NCBI RefSeq assembly: GCF_020089865.1
Contig: NZ_JAIRBM010000001.1
Span: 124,001-188,000, forward strand
DNA length: 64,000 nucleotides
Direction of reading: 5' to 3'
Origin: Microvirga puerhi
Lineage (GTDB): Bacteria > Pseudomonadota > Alphaproteobacteria > Rhizobiales > Beijerinckiaceae
Under the pieces are notes generated by a model, which was not told the DNA's origin, did no database searches, and saw nothing but the letters and a program-made list of their open reading frames with translations. A program made the translations under genes and the position numbers. Of this stretch, positions 35,848-45,251 are shown piece by piece; the first letter of the stretch is position 1, and every line of letters starts with the position of its first letter.

Positions 35848-37391
35848 TCCGCCCTCGCTGCTACCGATGGTAGAATCACGGCGCCTGCCGCTGCGGCAAG
35901 AGCTCCCGATGTCACGAGAGCAGTGGCCAGTTCCATCTCGGGCGCCATGTGCCGGTCGTCGTCGAGATGCTGTACCTTGGCGCGCAAGGCAGACCGGGCG
36001 TTCTCGAGCGGCACGCTCGACCGCATGGGAGCATGGAAATCGCAGCCTTGTGCCGCAGCCAGCAATTCGATGCCGATCACGTTTGCGACGTTCTGCGCCA
36101 TGGGAACGAGACGTCGCGCTCCATGGGTGGCCATCGACACGTGGTCCTCCTGGTTAGCGGAGGTCGGAATGGAATCGACGCTCGCGGGATAAGCCCGCTG
36201 CTTGTTCTCCGATACCAGAGCGGCGGCGGTGACCTGTGGGATCATGAAACCGGAATTCAGGCCCGGCTTCGGCGTGAGGAAGGCAGGAAGACCCGACAGG
36301 GCCGGGTCCACCAGCATGGCGATGCGCCGCTCCGCAAGCGATCCAATCTCGCACAACGCCATCGCGATCATGTCGGCAGCAAAAGCGACGGGCTCTGCAT
36401 GGAAGTTTCCGCCAGAAATGACTTCTCCTGTCTCCGCGAAAACGAGAGGGTTGTCGGAAACGCCATTGGCTTCCGTCTCCAGGGTGTCGCCCGCCTGCCG
36501 CAGCAGGTCGAGCACAGCGCCCATCACCTGCGGCTGGCAGCGCAGGCAATAGGGGTCCTGCACCCGGTCGTCGTTGGTGAGATGGGACGCGCGAATGGCG
36601 CTGCCCTTCATCAGGTCCCGCAGGGCGGTGGCAACCTCCGCCTGTCCGCGATGGCGGCGAAGCGCCTGGATTCTCGGATCGAAGGGGCCGTCCGAGCCCT
36701 TCGCCGCGTCCGTCGCAAGAGCCCCCGTAACCAGGGCTGCCTGGAAGACCCTCTCTGCTTCTAAGAGGCCGGCTAGAGCCAGCGCGGTGGAGACCTGCGT
36801 GCCATTGAGAAGCGCAAGGCCTTCTTTGGGACCAAGTACAAGAGGCTCCAATTGCGCAGCACGCAGAGCTTTCTCCGCCGGGACTAGCTCGCTGTTCACG
36901 AGGAATGCTCCCACGCCCATCAGGGCAGCGGTCATATGGGCCAACGGCGCGAGATCACCCGACGCGCCGACAGAGCCCTGGCCCGGGATCAACGGCACGA
37001 GACCGGCATCCAGGCAGGCCCGGAGATGTTCGATCGTCGACCAACGCACCCCTGACGCACCTTGCGCGAGGCTCGCGAGCTTCAGCGCCATGACGAGCCG
37101 CACGACTTGTTGCGGTAAAGGCGCGCCGACGCCCGCTGCATGCGACAGGACGATGTTGCGCTGAAGTGTCGTCAGTTCGGACGAGTCGATGCGGACGCTG
37201 GCCAGCTTTCCGAAACCGGTATTGATGCCGTAAACCGGCTCGCCCTTGGCGACGATCGCCTCGATGGTGCGGGCGCCCGCCTCGATCTTGGGCCGTACCT
37301 GCTCATCAAGGATAACACCTGCGCCGCGATAGATCTCTTGCCAGTCGGCCAGTGTGACCGAACCGGGTTTAAGCGTGACAGATGTGGTCAA
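35844..37391 (-). CDS. hutH: Histidine ammonia-lyase
   Basis: A 515-residue histidase, close to the usual ~510. The MIO prosthetic group forms from Ala-Ser-Gly in [14 protein letters not shown]. Start chosen at the TTG at 37391, preceded by TGGAGGGGA; it overlaps the hutI stop by 4 bp (TTGA), a variant of the ATGA coupling. A longer in-frame form runs 32 codons into hutI and is rejected. It removes ammonia from L-histidine to make urocanate, the first step, and is followed by hutG. Confidence 0.96.
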   Translation of the reverse strand: MTTSVTLKPGSVTLADWQEIYRGAGVILDEQVRPKIEAGARTIEAIVAKGEPVYGINTGFGKLASVRIDSSELTTLQRNIVLSHAAGVGAPLPQQVVRLVMALKLASLAQGASGVRWSTIEHLRACLDAGLVPLIPGQGSVGASGDLAPLAHMTAALMGVGAFLVNSELVPAEKALRAAQLEPLVLGPKEGLALLNGTQVSTALALAGLLEAERVFQAALVTGALATDAAKGSDGPFDPRIQALRRHRGQAEVATALRDLMKGSAIRASHLTNDDRVQDPYCLRCQPQVMGAVLDLLRQAGDTLETEANGVSDNPLVFAETGEVISGGNFHAEPVAFAADMIAMALCEIGSLAERRIAMLVDPALSGLPAFLTPKPGLNSGFMIPQVTAAALVSENKQRAYPASVDSIPTSANQEDHVSMATHGARRLVPMAQNVANVIGIELLAAAQGCDFHAPMRSSVPLENARSALRAKVQHLDDDRHMAPEMELATALVTSGALAAAAGAVILPSVAARAE

Positions 37392-38596
37392 TGTCCCCTC
37401 CAGACGCGATGATGCAATGGGTTGAATCCGATGCGGTAGGCGAGCTCCGCCGGACGCTCGATGTTCCAGATCGCGAGATCGCACCATTTGCCGGGCTCCA
37501 GAGTGCCGATCTCGTTAAGGCGCCCAAGGGCGCGCGCTGCTTCGCGCGTGACGCCGGCGAGGCATTCCTCGATCGTCAGCCGGAAGAGCGTCGCCCCCAT
37601 GTTCATGGTCAGGAGGAGCGACGTGAGCGGTGAAGTGCCGGGATTGCAATCGGTCGCCAAAGCAATGCGCGTGCCGTGCCGGCGGAACGCCTCGACGGGC
37701 GGCAGCTTCGTTTCCCGCAGCATGTAGAAGGCACCAGGGAGAAGCACCGCGACGGTTCCCGCCCGCGCCATGGCTGCCGCGCCATCCTCATCCGTGTATT
37801 CGAGGTGATCGGCTGAAAGAGCCCTATAATCGGCAGCGAGCTTGGCCCCATGCAAGTTTGACAGCTGGTCCGCATGGAGCTTTACAGGAAGACCTAGCTC
37901 CTTAGCGGCCTTGAACACGCGCTCGGTCTGTTCCGGTGTGAATGCGATGCTTTCACAGAAGGCATCCACGGCATCCACCAATCCCTCTCGTGCAAGAGCC
38001 GGCAGCATCGTTCTGCAGACATTGTCGATATAGCTGTCCTTGTCCCCATTCGCCTCCGGCGGCACGGCATGCGCGCCAAGGAACGTCGTCGTCACAGCGA
38101 CTTGCCTCTCCCTTCCGAGGCGTCGGGCAGCGCGCAGCATGCGTGCTTCGGTATCCACGTCGAGGCCGTAGCCGGACTTGATCTCCACCGTCGTGCAGCC
38201 TTCGGCGATCAGGTGGTCGAGGCGGGGCAGGGCGCTGGTGACAAGATCGTCTTCTGTGGCCGCCCGTGTGGCCCTGACGGTGGAGACGATGCCGCCGCCT
38301 GCGCGCGCGATCTCCTCGTAGCTCGCGCCCTTCAGGCGAAGCTCGAACTCATGCGCCCGGTCGCCGCCGAAGACGAGATGGGTGTGGCAATCGACCAGGC
38401 CCGGCGTGATCCACCGGCCCGCGCAGTCAATCCGCTCCCCGGAATCCCAGGAAGCGGGTAGCTCGCTTTGCGGCCCGGCAAAGGCGATGCGTCCGTTTTG
38501 GGCGGCGACGACGCCATTCTCGATGATGCCAAGGCCGCCAGAGCCCTCGGCGAGAGTTGCCAGCCGGGCGTTAAGCCAGATCCGGTCGAAGCGCAT
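37388..38596 (-). CDS. hutI: Imidazolonepropionase
   Basis: A 402-residue amidohydrolase-superfamily enzyme. Metal ligands are in [16 protein letters not shown], with a later [10 protein letters not shown] block and CNPGTSP. It hydrolyses 4-imidazolone-5-propionate to N-formimidoyl-L-glutamate. It is the first gene of the minus-strand hut operon and begins 24 bp from the nearest HutC-type operator. Confidence 0.97.
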   Translation of the reverse strand: MRFDRIWLNARLATLAEGSGGLGIIENGVVAAQNGRIAFAGPQSELPASWDSGERIDCAGRWITPGLVDCHTHLVFGGDRAHEFELRLKGASYEEIARAGGGIVSTVRATRAATEDDLVTSALPRLDHLIAEGCTTVEIKSGYGLDVDTEARMLRAARRLGRERQVAVTTTFLGAHAVPPEANGDKDSYIDNVCRTMLPALAREGLVDAVDAFCESIAFTPEQTERVFKAAKELGLPVKLHADQLSNLHGAKLAADYRALSADHLEYTDEDGAAAMARAGTVAVLLPGAFYMLRETKLPPVEAFRRHGTRIALATDCNPGTSPLTSLLLTMNMGATLFRLTIEECLAGVTREAARALGRLNEIGTLEPGKWCDLAIWNIERPAELAYRIGFNPLHHRVWRGH

Positions 38597-38619
38597 GGTC
38601 CTGCTCCGGTCATCAAATA

Positions 38620-38663
38620 ATGTCTATACATAAACGCGAATAAAATTTATTGTCTAGACTTAT
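38620..38663. promoter_or_regulatory. hutC operator: Tandem HutC-type operators in the hutI / hutF divergent promoter region
   Basis: Two sites lie between hutI (start 38596) and hutF (start 38724): ATGTCTATACAT at 38620-38631 and TTGTCTAGACTTAT at 38650-38663. Their TGTCTA cores start exactly 30 bp apart (38621 and 38651), about three helical turns, so two repressor dimers would sit on the same face. Both contain GT-N4-AC. The region is AT-rich between and around them, as expected for promoters. Confidence 0.6.
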
Positions 38664-38723
38664 TCTGTTGCCTGCGGTGGATTTGCCAAGATCCGGCGGG
38701 AAGACGAGGGGAAGCATCGACCG

Positions 38724-40097
38724 ATGACAGAGTCAGGGACACGCAGGCTCCTTCTCGAACGGGCGCTCCTGCCAGGCGGTTGGGCGCAGGATGTCGCGGT
38801 GGACGTGGAAGGTGGGACAATCGTGTCCGTAACACCCGGCGCCGCGCCCGTTGGACGTGATCGGATCGCCGGCATTGCGCTTCCCGGTCTGCCGAACCTT
38901 CACAGTCACACCTTCCAGCGGGGAATGGCGGGTCTTGCGGAGACCCGCGGCCCCACGGGCGACAGTTTCTGGACATGGCGCCAGGTCATGTACCGCTTTC
39001 TTGCCCATCTGACGCCGGATGACGTCGAGGCCGTGGCCGCGTATGCCATGATGGAGATGCTCGAAGGCGGTTTTACGGCCCTGGCCGAGTTCCACTATCT
39101 GCATCACGATCAGGACGGCCGACCCTATGCCGATATCGGCGAACTGGCTGGTCGCATTGTCGCCGCGGCGGCAAAGGTGAATATGGGCCTGACGATTCTC
39201 CCGGTCTTCTATGCCCAGGGAGGTTTCGGAGGCGCCGCCTCGAATGAGGGCCAGAAGCGTTTCGTCTGCGACGTCGACATGTATGCCCGTCTGCTCGAAC
39301 GCACCCGACAGATAGCGCGTGCGATGGACGATGCTGTCGTCGGCATTGCGCCTCACAGCCTTCGGGCAGTGACGCCGGAGAGCCTCGATGCGGTGCTGAA
39401 TTTGGCGGAGGACGGACCTGTCCACATTCATGTCGCGGAACAGATGAAAGAGGTCGAGGACTGTCTCGCCTGGTCGGGACACCGGCCGGTGGCGTGGCTT
39501 CTCGACCATGCTCATGTCGACCGCCGCTGGTGCCTGGTCCACGCGACCCACCTCGATGCAGCCGAGATCAGGGATTTCGCGTATTCCGGTGCCGTTGCGG
39601 GTCTCTGTCCCATTACGGAGGCCAATCTCGGAGATGGAATCTTTCCTGGCGTAGATTTCCTCGCGGCAGGCGGATCCTTTGGGGTGGGATCGGACTCGAA
39701 CGTTCAGATCACGGCTTCAGGCGAACTCAGGCAGTTTGAATACAGCCAGCGCCTCCAGCATCGCGGCCGCAATCTGCTTGCTGAACGTGAGGGGCAGTCG
39801 ACCGGGAGGAGCCTCTACGACAAGGCATTGGCCGGTGGTGCGCAGGCGCTCGGCCGGCGCATCGGTCGCCTCGAACCGGGCCATCGCGCTGATTTCGTCA
39901 TCCTCGACGATGCCCATCCCGACCTGGCTGGACTTTCAGAGGATGCCGTGATCGACGCTTATGTCTTCGTCGCCGACAGGGCTGCCATCGACGCGGTGAT
40001 CGTCGGCGGCAGAACCGTCGTCGCAAATGGACGGCATGTCCTGCGGGGCGAGATCGCTGAGCGTTATGCCCACACAGTGGCAAGGATACGATCATGA
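38724..40097 (+). CDS. hutF: Formimidoylglutamate deiminase
   Basis: A 457-residue amidohydrolase-superfamily deiminase. Metal-ligand block NLHSHTFQRGMAG, later FHYLHHD and GVGSDSN. It turns N-formimidoyl-L-glutamate into N-formyl-L-glutamate, which HutG then splits. The presence of both hutF and hutG shows the two-step (five-step overall) histidine route rather than the direct HutG formimidoylglutamase route. It overlaps hutC by 4 bp. Confidence 0.95.
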   Translation: MTESGTRRLLLERALLPGGWAQDVAVDVEGGTIVSVTPGAAPVGRDRIAGIALPGLPNLHSHTFQRGMAGLAETRGPTGDSFWTWRQVMYRFLAHLTPDDVEAVAAYAMMEMLEGGFTALAEFHYLHHDQDGRPYADIGELAGRIVAAAAKVNMGLTILPVFYAQGGFGGAASNEGQKRFVCDVDMYARLLERTRQIARAMDDAVVGIAPHSLRAVTPESLDAVLNLAEDGPVHIHVAEQMKEVEDCLAWSGHRPVAWLLDHAHVDRRWCLVHATHLDAAEIRDFAYSGAVAGLCPITEANLGDGIFPGVDFLAAGGSFGVGSDSNVQITASGELRQFEYSQRLQHRGRNLLAEREGQSTGRSLYDKALAGGAQALGRRIGRLEPGHRADFVILDDAHPDLAGLSEDAVIDAYVFVADRAAIDAVIVGGRTVVANGRHVLRGEIAERYAHTVARIRS

Positions 40098-40864
40098 GCG
40101 CCACGGCCGCGGCGAAACAGGGCTCCTCCAGCGCAAAGCACGTCTATCAGCGCATCCGTGACGACATCGAGGCGCGTATCATGTCCGGCGAATGGCCGCC
40201 CGGCCATCGCGTCCCCTTCGAGCATGAGCTGATGGCCGAGTATGGCTGCTCGCGGATGACGGTCAACAAGGTGCTGTCGACCTTGGCCGCCAATGGCCTC
40301 ATTACGCGGCGCAGACGCGCCGGGTCAGTCGTGGCTGAGCCGAGCACACAGCGGGCTGTGCTGGAAATTCAGGACTTTGCGCTCGAGGCTGCGCGGGCCG
40401 GCATGGTCTATCGCTTCAAGATCCTCGAGCGCGCCATCGAGAAGCTCGATCCGGCGGGTGCGCAGCGCACCGGCTTGCCGGTGGGGACCGAGATGCTGTC
40501 CCTGACGACTTTACATCTCATGGACGAACTACCTGGGGCCTACGAGCAGCGGTTGATCCACCTCGGAACGGTTCCCGAGGCCGCTGACGAGCCCTTCGAT
40601 ACGGATCCCCCCGGAACATGGCTGCTGCGGCGGGTGCCGTGGACAGACGCCCAGCACGTCGTCAGGGCCGTGAATGCGGATAGTGCCCTCGCGCGGCGGT
40701 TGCAGATTCAGACCGGCGCAGCCTGCCTCGTCCTGGAGCGCCGGACCTGGCAGGCCGGCGCCTTCGTGACCGAAGCCCGCATCACCTATCCGGGCGAGAG
40801 GCATCACCTTGTTGGCCGCTTCTCGCCAGCGGCACCGGGACCCGTTCCCGCCTCCTTTATCTGA
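40094..40864 (+). CDS. hutC: Histidine utilisation repressor, GntR/HutC family
   Basis: A 256-residue regulator. The N-terminal GntR winged helix (about 12-80) holds EHELMAEYGCSRMTVNKVLS, and the C-terminal UTRA ligand-binding domain ends GRFSPAAPGPVPASF. Urocanate is the usual inducer. It is translationally coupled to hutF (ATGA), so it likely represses its own promoter as well as that of hutI and the hut-linked transporter through the operators at 38620-38663 and 32686-32697. Confidence 0.95.
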   Translation: MSATAAAKQGSSSAKHVYQRIRDDIEARIMSGEWPPGHRVPFEHELMAEYGCSRMTVNKVLSTLAANGLITRRRRAGSVVAEPSTQRAVLEIQDFALEAARAGMVYRFKILERAIEKLDPAGAQRTGLPVGTEMLSLTTLHLMDELPGAYEQRLIHLGTVPEAADEPFDTDPPGTWLLRRVPWTDAQHVVRAVNADSALARRLQIQTGAACLVLERRTWQAGAFVTEARITYPGERHHLVGRFSPAAPGPVPASFI

Positions 40865-41001
40865 CGCTGCTTTCGGCCTGCCCTGTCATCCAACTGACAC
40901 CGGACTTGCGTAATCCGCCGGATCAAGCCGTCGCTCGTGCTTCCTCATGCGGCGGTGAACTGGTTCAAGACTGTTCGTGGCGGATGCACGAGGGCTCCCT
41001 A

Positions 41002-42765
41002 ATGAAATATGGTTGGTTGGCGATACTCGCCGTTGTGGCTGTGCCGGGCGTCGCCCATGCACAGGCCATTTATCCGATCGATCGCGCGACGATCCTGTCG
41101 GGCTCGAAATTCGACTTCAAGGTGGAGTTGCCGAAGGTCGTCGCCCAGAAAGACGTCAAGGTGACGATCAACGGCGAGGATGCCGAGAAGGTTCTTGGCG
41201 CGCCGCTCACGTATGTTGAGAAAGAAGATGGCGCCGACGCCTCATCCCTGATCATCCGGAATGCCGCCATTGGCGCCGCAGGTGACTACGTGATCGAGGT
41301 GAAGGCTGGCGACCTGTCGAAGAAGGTCAAGTGGGCGGTGTATGGCACTCCGGCCCAGAAGCAGGTGAAGAATGTCATCTTCCTGCTGGGCGACGGCCTG
41401 TCGGTGGCGCACCGCACCGGCGCGCGCATCATGTCCAAGGGCAACACGGAAGGGAAGGCGAACGGCCGTCTCGCCATGGACGACCTTCCCGCCATGGCCT
41501 TCATCGGGACCTCCTCGACGGATGCGATCGCCTCCGACAGCGCCAATACCATGAGCGCCTATATGACTGGCCACAAGTCGGCTGTGAATGCTCTCGGCGT
41601 CTATGCCAGCCGTGCCAAGAACACCCTTGAACATCCCAAGCAAGAGACGATCGCGGAAATCATTCGCCGCAACACGAAGATGTCCATCGGCGTCGTCTCC
41701 GGCTCGGAGCTGCAGGACGCAACGCCCGCCGCAGTCGTCGGACATACCCGTCGCCGCGCCGACAAGGCCGAGCTGATGGCCGACTTCTTCAACGTGAAGC
41801 CCGAGGTTCTCCTGGGCGGCGGTTCGGCCTATTTCCTGCCGAAGGCGACTGCCGGTTCCAAACGCAAGGACGACATCGACTATGTCGCCAAGTTCAAGGA
41901 AGCAGGCTACGCGGTTGCGACCACCGAGGAGGAAATGACCAAAGCAGCACTTGAATCCAACACCGGCAAGCTGCTCGGTCTCTTCCATCCCGGCAATATG
42001 GACGTGACGCTGGATCGGAAGTTCCTGAAGAAGGGCACCGTCGGCAAGTTCCCGAACCAGCCGGGCACGGTGGAGATGATGCAGTCGGCGCTGAATGTGC
42101 TGTCGCGCAATCCGGAAGGCTTCTTCCTGATGGTTGAGGGCGCTTCCATCGACAAGATGTCCCATCCGCTCGATTGGGAACGCGCGCTGGTCGATACCAT
42201 CGAGTTCGACAAGGCTGTCGCTGCTGCGCAGGATTTCGCCAAGTCTCATCCCGATACGCTCATCATCGTGACGGGCGATCATACGCACGGTGTGTCGATC
42301 ATCGGCACCATTGACGACAACAAGCCCGGCGAAGAGATGCGCGAAAAGGTCGGCACCTATGCCGAGGCCGGATTCCCGAACTACACGGATAGCGACGGTG
42401 ACGGTTATCCCGATCGTGTCGACGTGTCCCGCCGCCTCGCCATGTTCGCGAACAACTTCCCGGACTATTACGAGACCTTCCGGCCGAAGCTCGATGACCC
42501 GTTCGTCCCGGCAGTTCAGAACGAAAAGAAGCAGTACGTCGCCAACGAAGCCTACAAGAGCGTTCCCGGTGCGGTTCTCCGGGTCGGCAACCTGCCGAAG
42601 GACGCGGATACCGGCGTGCATGCGGTAGACGACGTGGTTCTGCAGGCTCAGGGACCCGGTTCCGAGAAGTTCCACGGCTATATGGAGAATACGGACGTGT
42701 TCCGCGTGATGGCTGAGGCCCTGGCTCTCGGCAATGGCCCGTCCGTGCAGAAGGCCCAGAAGTAG
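41002..42765 (+). CDS. Secreted alkaline phosphatase, PhoA superfamily
   Basis: A 587-residue alkaline phosphatase. Signal peptide MKYGWLAILAVVAVPGVAHA is cleaved before QAIYPID; start chosen at ATG 41002 (the upstream 32 in-frame codons are not signal-like). An extra Ig-like beta domain (about 20-110) precedes the catalytic domain. The nucleophile Ser is in DSANTMSAYMTG, metal ligands in LLGDGLS and TGDHTHG, consistent with a two-zinc, one-magnesium site. It frees phosphate from esters in the periplasm. A strong hairpin ends the gene (42773-42802). No pho box was recognised. Confidence 0.9.
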   Translation: MKYGWLAILAVVAVPGVAHAQAIYPIDRATILSGSKFDFKVELPKVVAQKDVKVTINGEDAEKVLGAPLTYVEKEDGADASSLIIRNAAIGAAGDYVIEVKAGDLSKKVKWAVYGTPAQKQVKNVIFLLGDGLSVAHRTGARIMSKGNTEGKANGRLAMDDLPAMAFIGTSSTDAIASDSANTMSAYMTGHKSAVNALGVYASRAKNTLEHPKQETIAEIIRRNTKMSIGVVSGSELQDATPAAVVGHTRRRADKAELMADFFNVKPEVLLGGGSAYFLPKATAGSKRKDDIDYVAKFKEAGYAVATTEEEMTKAALESNTGKLLGLFHPGNMDVTLDRKFLKKGTVGKFPNQPGTVEMMQSALNVLSRNPEGFFLMVEGASIDKMSHPLDWERALVDTIEFDKAVAAAQDFAKSHPDTLIIVTGDHTHGVSIIGTIDDNKPGEEMREKVGTYAEAGFPNYTDSDGDGYPDRVDVSRRLAMFANNFPDYYETFRPKLDDPFVPAVQNEKKQYVANEAYKSVPGAVLRVGNLPKDADTGVHAVDDVVLQAQGPGSEKFHGYMENTDVFRVMAEALALGNGPSVQKAQK

Positions 42766-42772
42766 CGAAACA

Positions 42773-42802
42773 GAGCTGGAGCGGCTCCGGTCGCTCCAGC
42801 TC
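42773..42802 (+). terminator. Terminator-like hairpin after the alkaline phosphatase gene
   Basis: A perfect 11-bp stem, GAGCTGGAGCG / CGCTCCAGCTC, with an 8-base loop starts 7 bp after the stop codon at 42765. It is followed by CCCC rather than a T run, so it may act as a 3' mRNA stabiliser or a Rho-assisted terminator. Confidence 0.6.
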
Positions 42803-42830
42803 CCCCAATATTCGGAAGGCGCGCTCAAGA

Positions 42831-43271
42831 ATGATTACACGCCGTCATATGTTCGCGGGTCTCGGAGTTGCTCCGATCTTCGTGAGAGGGGTGAAAGCTG
42901 CTTCTCCAGAGCTGACCTTCGAGCAGCTTTACGGCGCCGTGGGTGTGCTCGGAATGACCATCTCCGATCGAGTGAAGCAGCTCAGTGGGCTGCCGGTGCG
43001 CATGCGCGGTTTCATGGCGCCGCCACTCAAGGCCGAAGCCGACTTCTTCGTGCTGACCAAAATTCCTATGGCGTTGTGTCCGTTCTGCTCGTCGGATGCT
43101 GATTGGCCAAGCGACATCGTGGTCGTCTATCTAGGCGAAAAGCAAACCTTCGTTCAGTCGAACGCCACCATCGAAGTAGAGGGTACCCTGGAATATGGCT
43201 CCTGGACCGACCCGGAGACCGGCTTCGTCAGCCTTCTGCGTCTCACGCGCGCCCAATTCAGGGCCGTCTAG
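42831..43271 (+). CDS. Exported CPFC-motif protein (DUF3299-like), partner of an ABC system
   Basis: A 146-residue protein with an N-terminal twin-arginine-like signal (ITRRHMFAGLGVAP), so it may be sent out by the Tat pathway. It contains a conserved CPFC motif near residue 85 (MALCPFCSSDADWP) and an EVEGTLEYGS beta section. The pattern recalls DUF3299 proteins that pair with ABC ATPase/FtsX-type permease genes in zinc-responsive operons (Vibrio zrg-like arrangement); this is from memory. The CPFC pair could bind a metal or take part in redox chemistry. Next gene starts 2 bp downstream. Confidence 0.62.
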   Translation: MITRRHMFAGLGVAPIFVRGVKAASPELTFEQLYGAVGVLGMTISDRVKQLSGLPVRMRGFMAPPLKAEADFFVLTKIPMALCPFCSSDADWPSDIVVVYLGEKQTFVQSNATIEVEGTLEYGSWTDPETGFVSLLRLTRAQFRAV

Positions 43272-43273
43272 CC

Positions 43274-43957
43274 ATGCTAGGCGTCGTGGTTCGAGACGTG
43301 ACGGTCTGTGTTCGTGGACTGGCCGAGCCCGTCATTGATCTCCCGTCTCTCTCCATCGCAGCCGGTGAGAAGGTCGCGGTGACGGGGCCTTCCGGCGCGG
43401 GCAAGACGACGCTCATCAATGTACTCACGGGTCTTGAGCGCCCCAGTAAGGGTCAGGTTCTCTGGAGTGGAACGGATATCGCGAGGTTGTCGGAGGCGCA
43501 GCGCGACGCTTGGCGTGCGCGGCATGTGGGTATCGTGTTCCAGGACTTTCATCTTTTTTCGGGCTTAAGCGTGCGTGACAATGTGCTGCTTCCTCAGCAG
43601 CTCCGATCTTTCCGCCTCCCTCCTGGCAGCCGGGAACGGGCTGAAAGCCTGCTCCGGCGTGTCGGCATCGAACGACATGATCAGCGCGTTGAGACGCTGT
43701 CACGCGGGGAAATGCAGCGCGTCGCCATCGCCCGCGCTCTCCAGCAGGAACCAGGCATCCTCGTCGCGGACGAACCGACGGCAAGTCTCGACACGGAGAG
43801 TGCGAAGGGCGTGATTTCCCTGTTGATCGACCTGTCGGCAAGCCTGGGAACCACGCTGATCGTCGTGACCCATGATGGGAACCTCGCGCAGGCAATGGAC
43901 CGGACCATCTGTCTCGATCGTGGACGCCTTGTGATGCCCGCCGCGAGGGCTGCATGA
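43274..43957 (+). CDS. ABC ATPase of LolD/MacB type
   Basis: A 227-residue ATP-binding protein of the lipoprotein-release/MacB branch. Walker A GPSGAGKTT, a signature region LSRGEMQR (Arg for the first Gly of SGGQ), Walker B LVADEPTASLD and H-loop VVTHDG. Start taken at ATG 43274, 2 bp after the previous stop; a longer in-frame form overlaps that gene. It overlaps the FtsX permease gene by 4 bp. It likely powers that permease to move a substrate at the inner membrane. Confidence 0.88.
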   Translation: MLGVVVRDVTVCVRGLAEPVIDLPSLSIAAGEKVAVTGPSGAGKTTLINVLTGLERPSKGQVLWSGTDIARLSEAQRDAWRARHVGIVFQDFHLFSGLSVRDNVLLPQQLRSFRLPPGSRERAESLLRRVGIERHDQRVETLSRGEMQRVAIARALQQEPGILVADEPTASLDTESAKGVISLLIDLSASLGTTLIVVTHDGNLAQAMDRTICLDRGRLVMPAARAA

Positions 43958-45222
43958 TCCCTTTCAGATTCATCCTCGCCGATCTTCGTCGCCTTTGGGT
44001 CGGTTCTCTCGTTGTCGTGCTCCTGATCGCCGGGGCGACGGCTCTCGGCATGGCCGTGAATCTGCAGGAGAGGGCACTGCGTCTGGGAAGTGCGCGGGCG
44101 GCTGAGCGCTTCGACCTCGTGATCGGTGCTGCCGGTAGCGATACGCAACTCGTGCTCTCGGCTGTGTTTCTCCAGCCATCGCCGCTGACGCTGCTTCCAG
44201 GCTCGGTATTGCAGGCGTTGACGACGGATCCGCGCGTTGCCATGGCCGCGCCGGTCGGCTTCGGCGATTCTTTCGATGGCATGCCTGTGGTGGGAACCAC
44301 GGCAGCCTTCGTTCTCGACAATGGCCGCGAGACGCTTTTGGAGGGACGCGCCTTCGATGCTGTGCCGGAAGCCGTTATTGGCGCGAACGTCCCGCTTGCC
44401 ATCGGGGACCAAGTCAAGCCTCTGCACGGATTGCCGGGAGAAGGCGGCCACACACATGGGGAGCTTTCATACTCCGTCGTCGGCCGCATGCGGGAGACCG
44501 GTACTCCGTGGGACCGGGCCATTCTCGTGCCAATAGAAGGCGTTTGGCGCATTCACCATCTGGGCGAGGGACACGAGGGAGCCTCCGTGAGCGAGCACGC
44601 GGATGCCGCGGATCATGATCACGAGCATGACGCCGACGATGCGGAAGCTCATGGAGCGGGACGCATAGGACCACCCTGGGTGAACCCGCCAGGCATTCCG
44701 GCCATCATCGTGAAGGCGAAGACCATCGCAGATGCCTATCGTCTGCGGAGTGAATACCGGAAGGATACGACGCTGGGGGTCTTTCCCGCAGAGGTCTTGA
44801 CCCGTCTTTTCTCGACCCTCGGGGACGTACGCAAGGTTCTTTCCGTCATTGCGATGGCGACCCAGGCGCTGGTTGCCGCCGCCATTGTGCTGGTTTGCGT
44901 CGTGCATCTGGCGCAGCGACGCCGGCAGCTCGCGGCCTTGCGCGCTCTCGGTGCCCCGCGCTCGGCCATCTTCGCTCTCGTATGGAGTGAGCTGCTCGCG
45001 CTCGTAGCGGTCGGCGTCGCATCAGGTGTGGCTCTGGGCTACGTAGGCGCGCGGGTCTTTGCACAATGGCTCTCGCAGGCCAGCGGTATCGTGGGACCGG
45101 TGATGCTCACAATGCAGGATGTGTGGCTCGCATTCGGGCTTCTTGCCATTGCGGCCATCATGGCGACCATCCCCGGCGTCATGGCCTACCGCCAATCCAC
45201 TGCGGTGGCCTTGCGGGCATAG
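43954..45222 (+). CDS. FtsX-type ABC permease with a His/Asp-rich extracytoplasmic loop
   Basis: A 422-residue FtsX/MacB-like permease: one N-terminal helix, a large periplasmic domain and three C-terminal helices (VLSVIAMATQALVAAAIVLVCV, then two more). The periplasmic domain holds a striking His/Asp/Glu-rich loop at about residues 198-236 (SEHADAADHDHEHDADDAEAH is the centre) and an earlier GHTHG. Such a loop is typical of Zn, Ni or Co binding. With the CPFC protein and the ATPase it forms a three-gene coupled operon. I infer a metal-related transport or metal-chaperone task; drug or lipoprotein export remains possible. Confidence 0.82.
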   Translation: MIPFRFILADLRRLWVGSLVVVLLIAGATALGMAVNLQERALRLGSARAAERFDLVIGAAGSDTQLVLSAVFLQPSPLTLLPGSVLQALTTDPRVAMAAPVGFGDSFDGMPVVGTTAAFVLDNGRETLLEGRAFDAVPEAVIGANVPLAIGDQVKPLHGLPGEGGHTHGELSYSVVGRMRETGTPWDRAILVPIEGVWRIHHLGEGHEGASVSEHADAADHDHEHDADDAEAHGAGRIGPPWVNPPGIPAIIVKAKTIADAYRLRSEYRKDTTLGVFPAEVLTRLFSTLGDVRKVLSVIAMATQALVAAAIVLVCVVHLAQRRRQLAALRALGAPRSAIFALVWSELLALVAVGVASGVALGYVGARVFAQWLSQASGIVGPVMLTMQDVWLAFGLLAIAAIMATIPGVMAYRQSTAVALRA

Positions 45223-45235
45223 ACAGTGCCCGCAA
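45211..45235. terminator. Hairpin at the stop codon of the FtsX permease gene
   Basis: A perfect 9-bp stem, TTGCGGGCA / TGCCCGCAA, with loop TAGACAG that contains the permease stop codon. It lies between convergent genes (permease and glutathione S-transferase) and may act as a bidirectional terminator, though no T run follows. Confidence 0.4.
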
Positions 45236-45251
45236 GACATGCCGCGTGTCC

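Noticed and set aside
41242..42828. A 528-codon open frame on the minus strand opposite the alkaline phosphatase
   Set aside because: The plus strand has a signal peptide, phosphatase motifs and a terminator; the minus frame has no motif or ribosome site and is a shadow of high GC.
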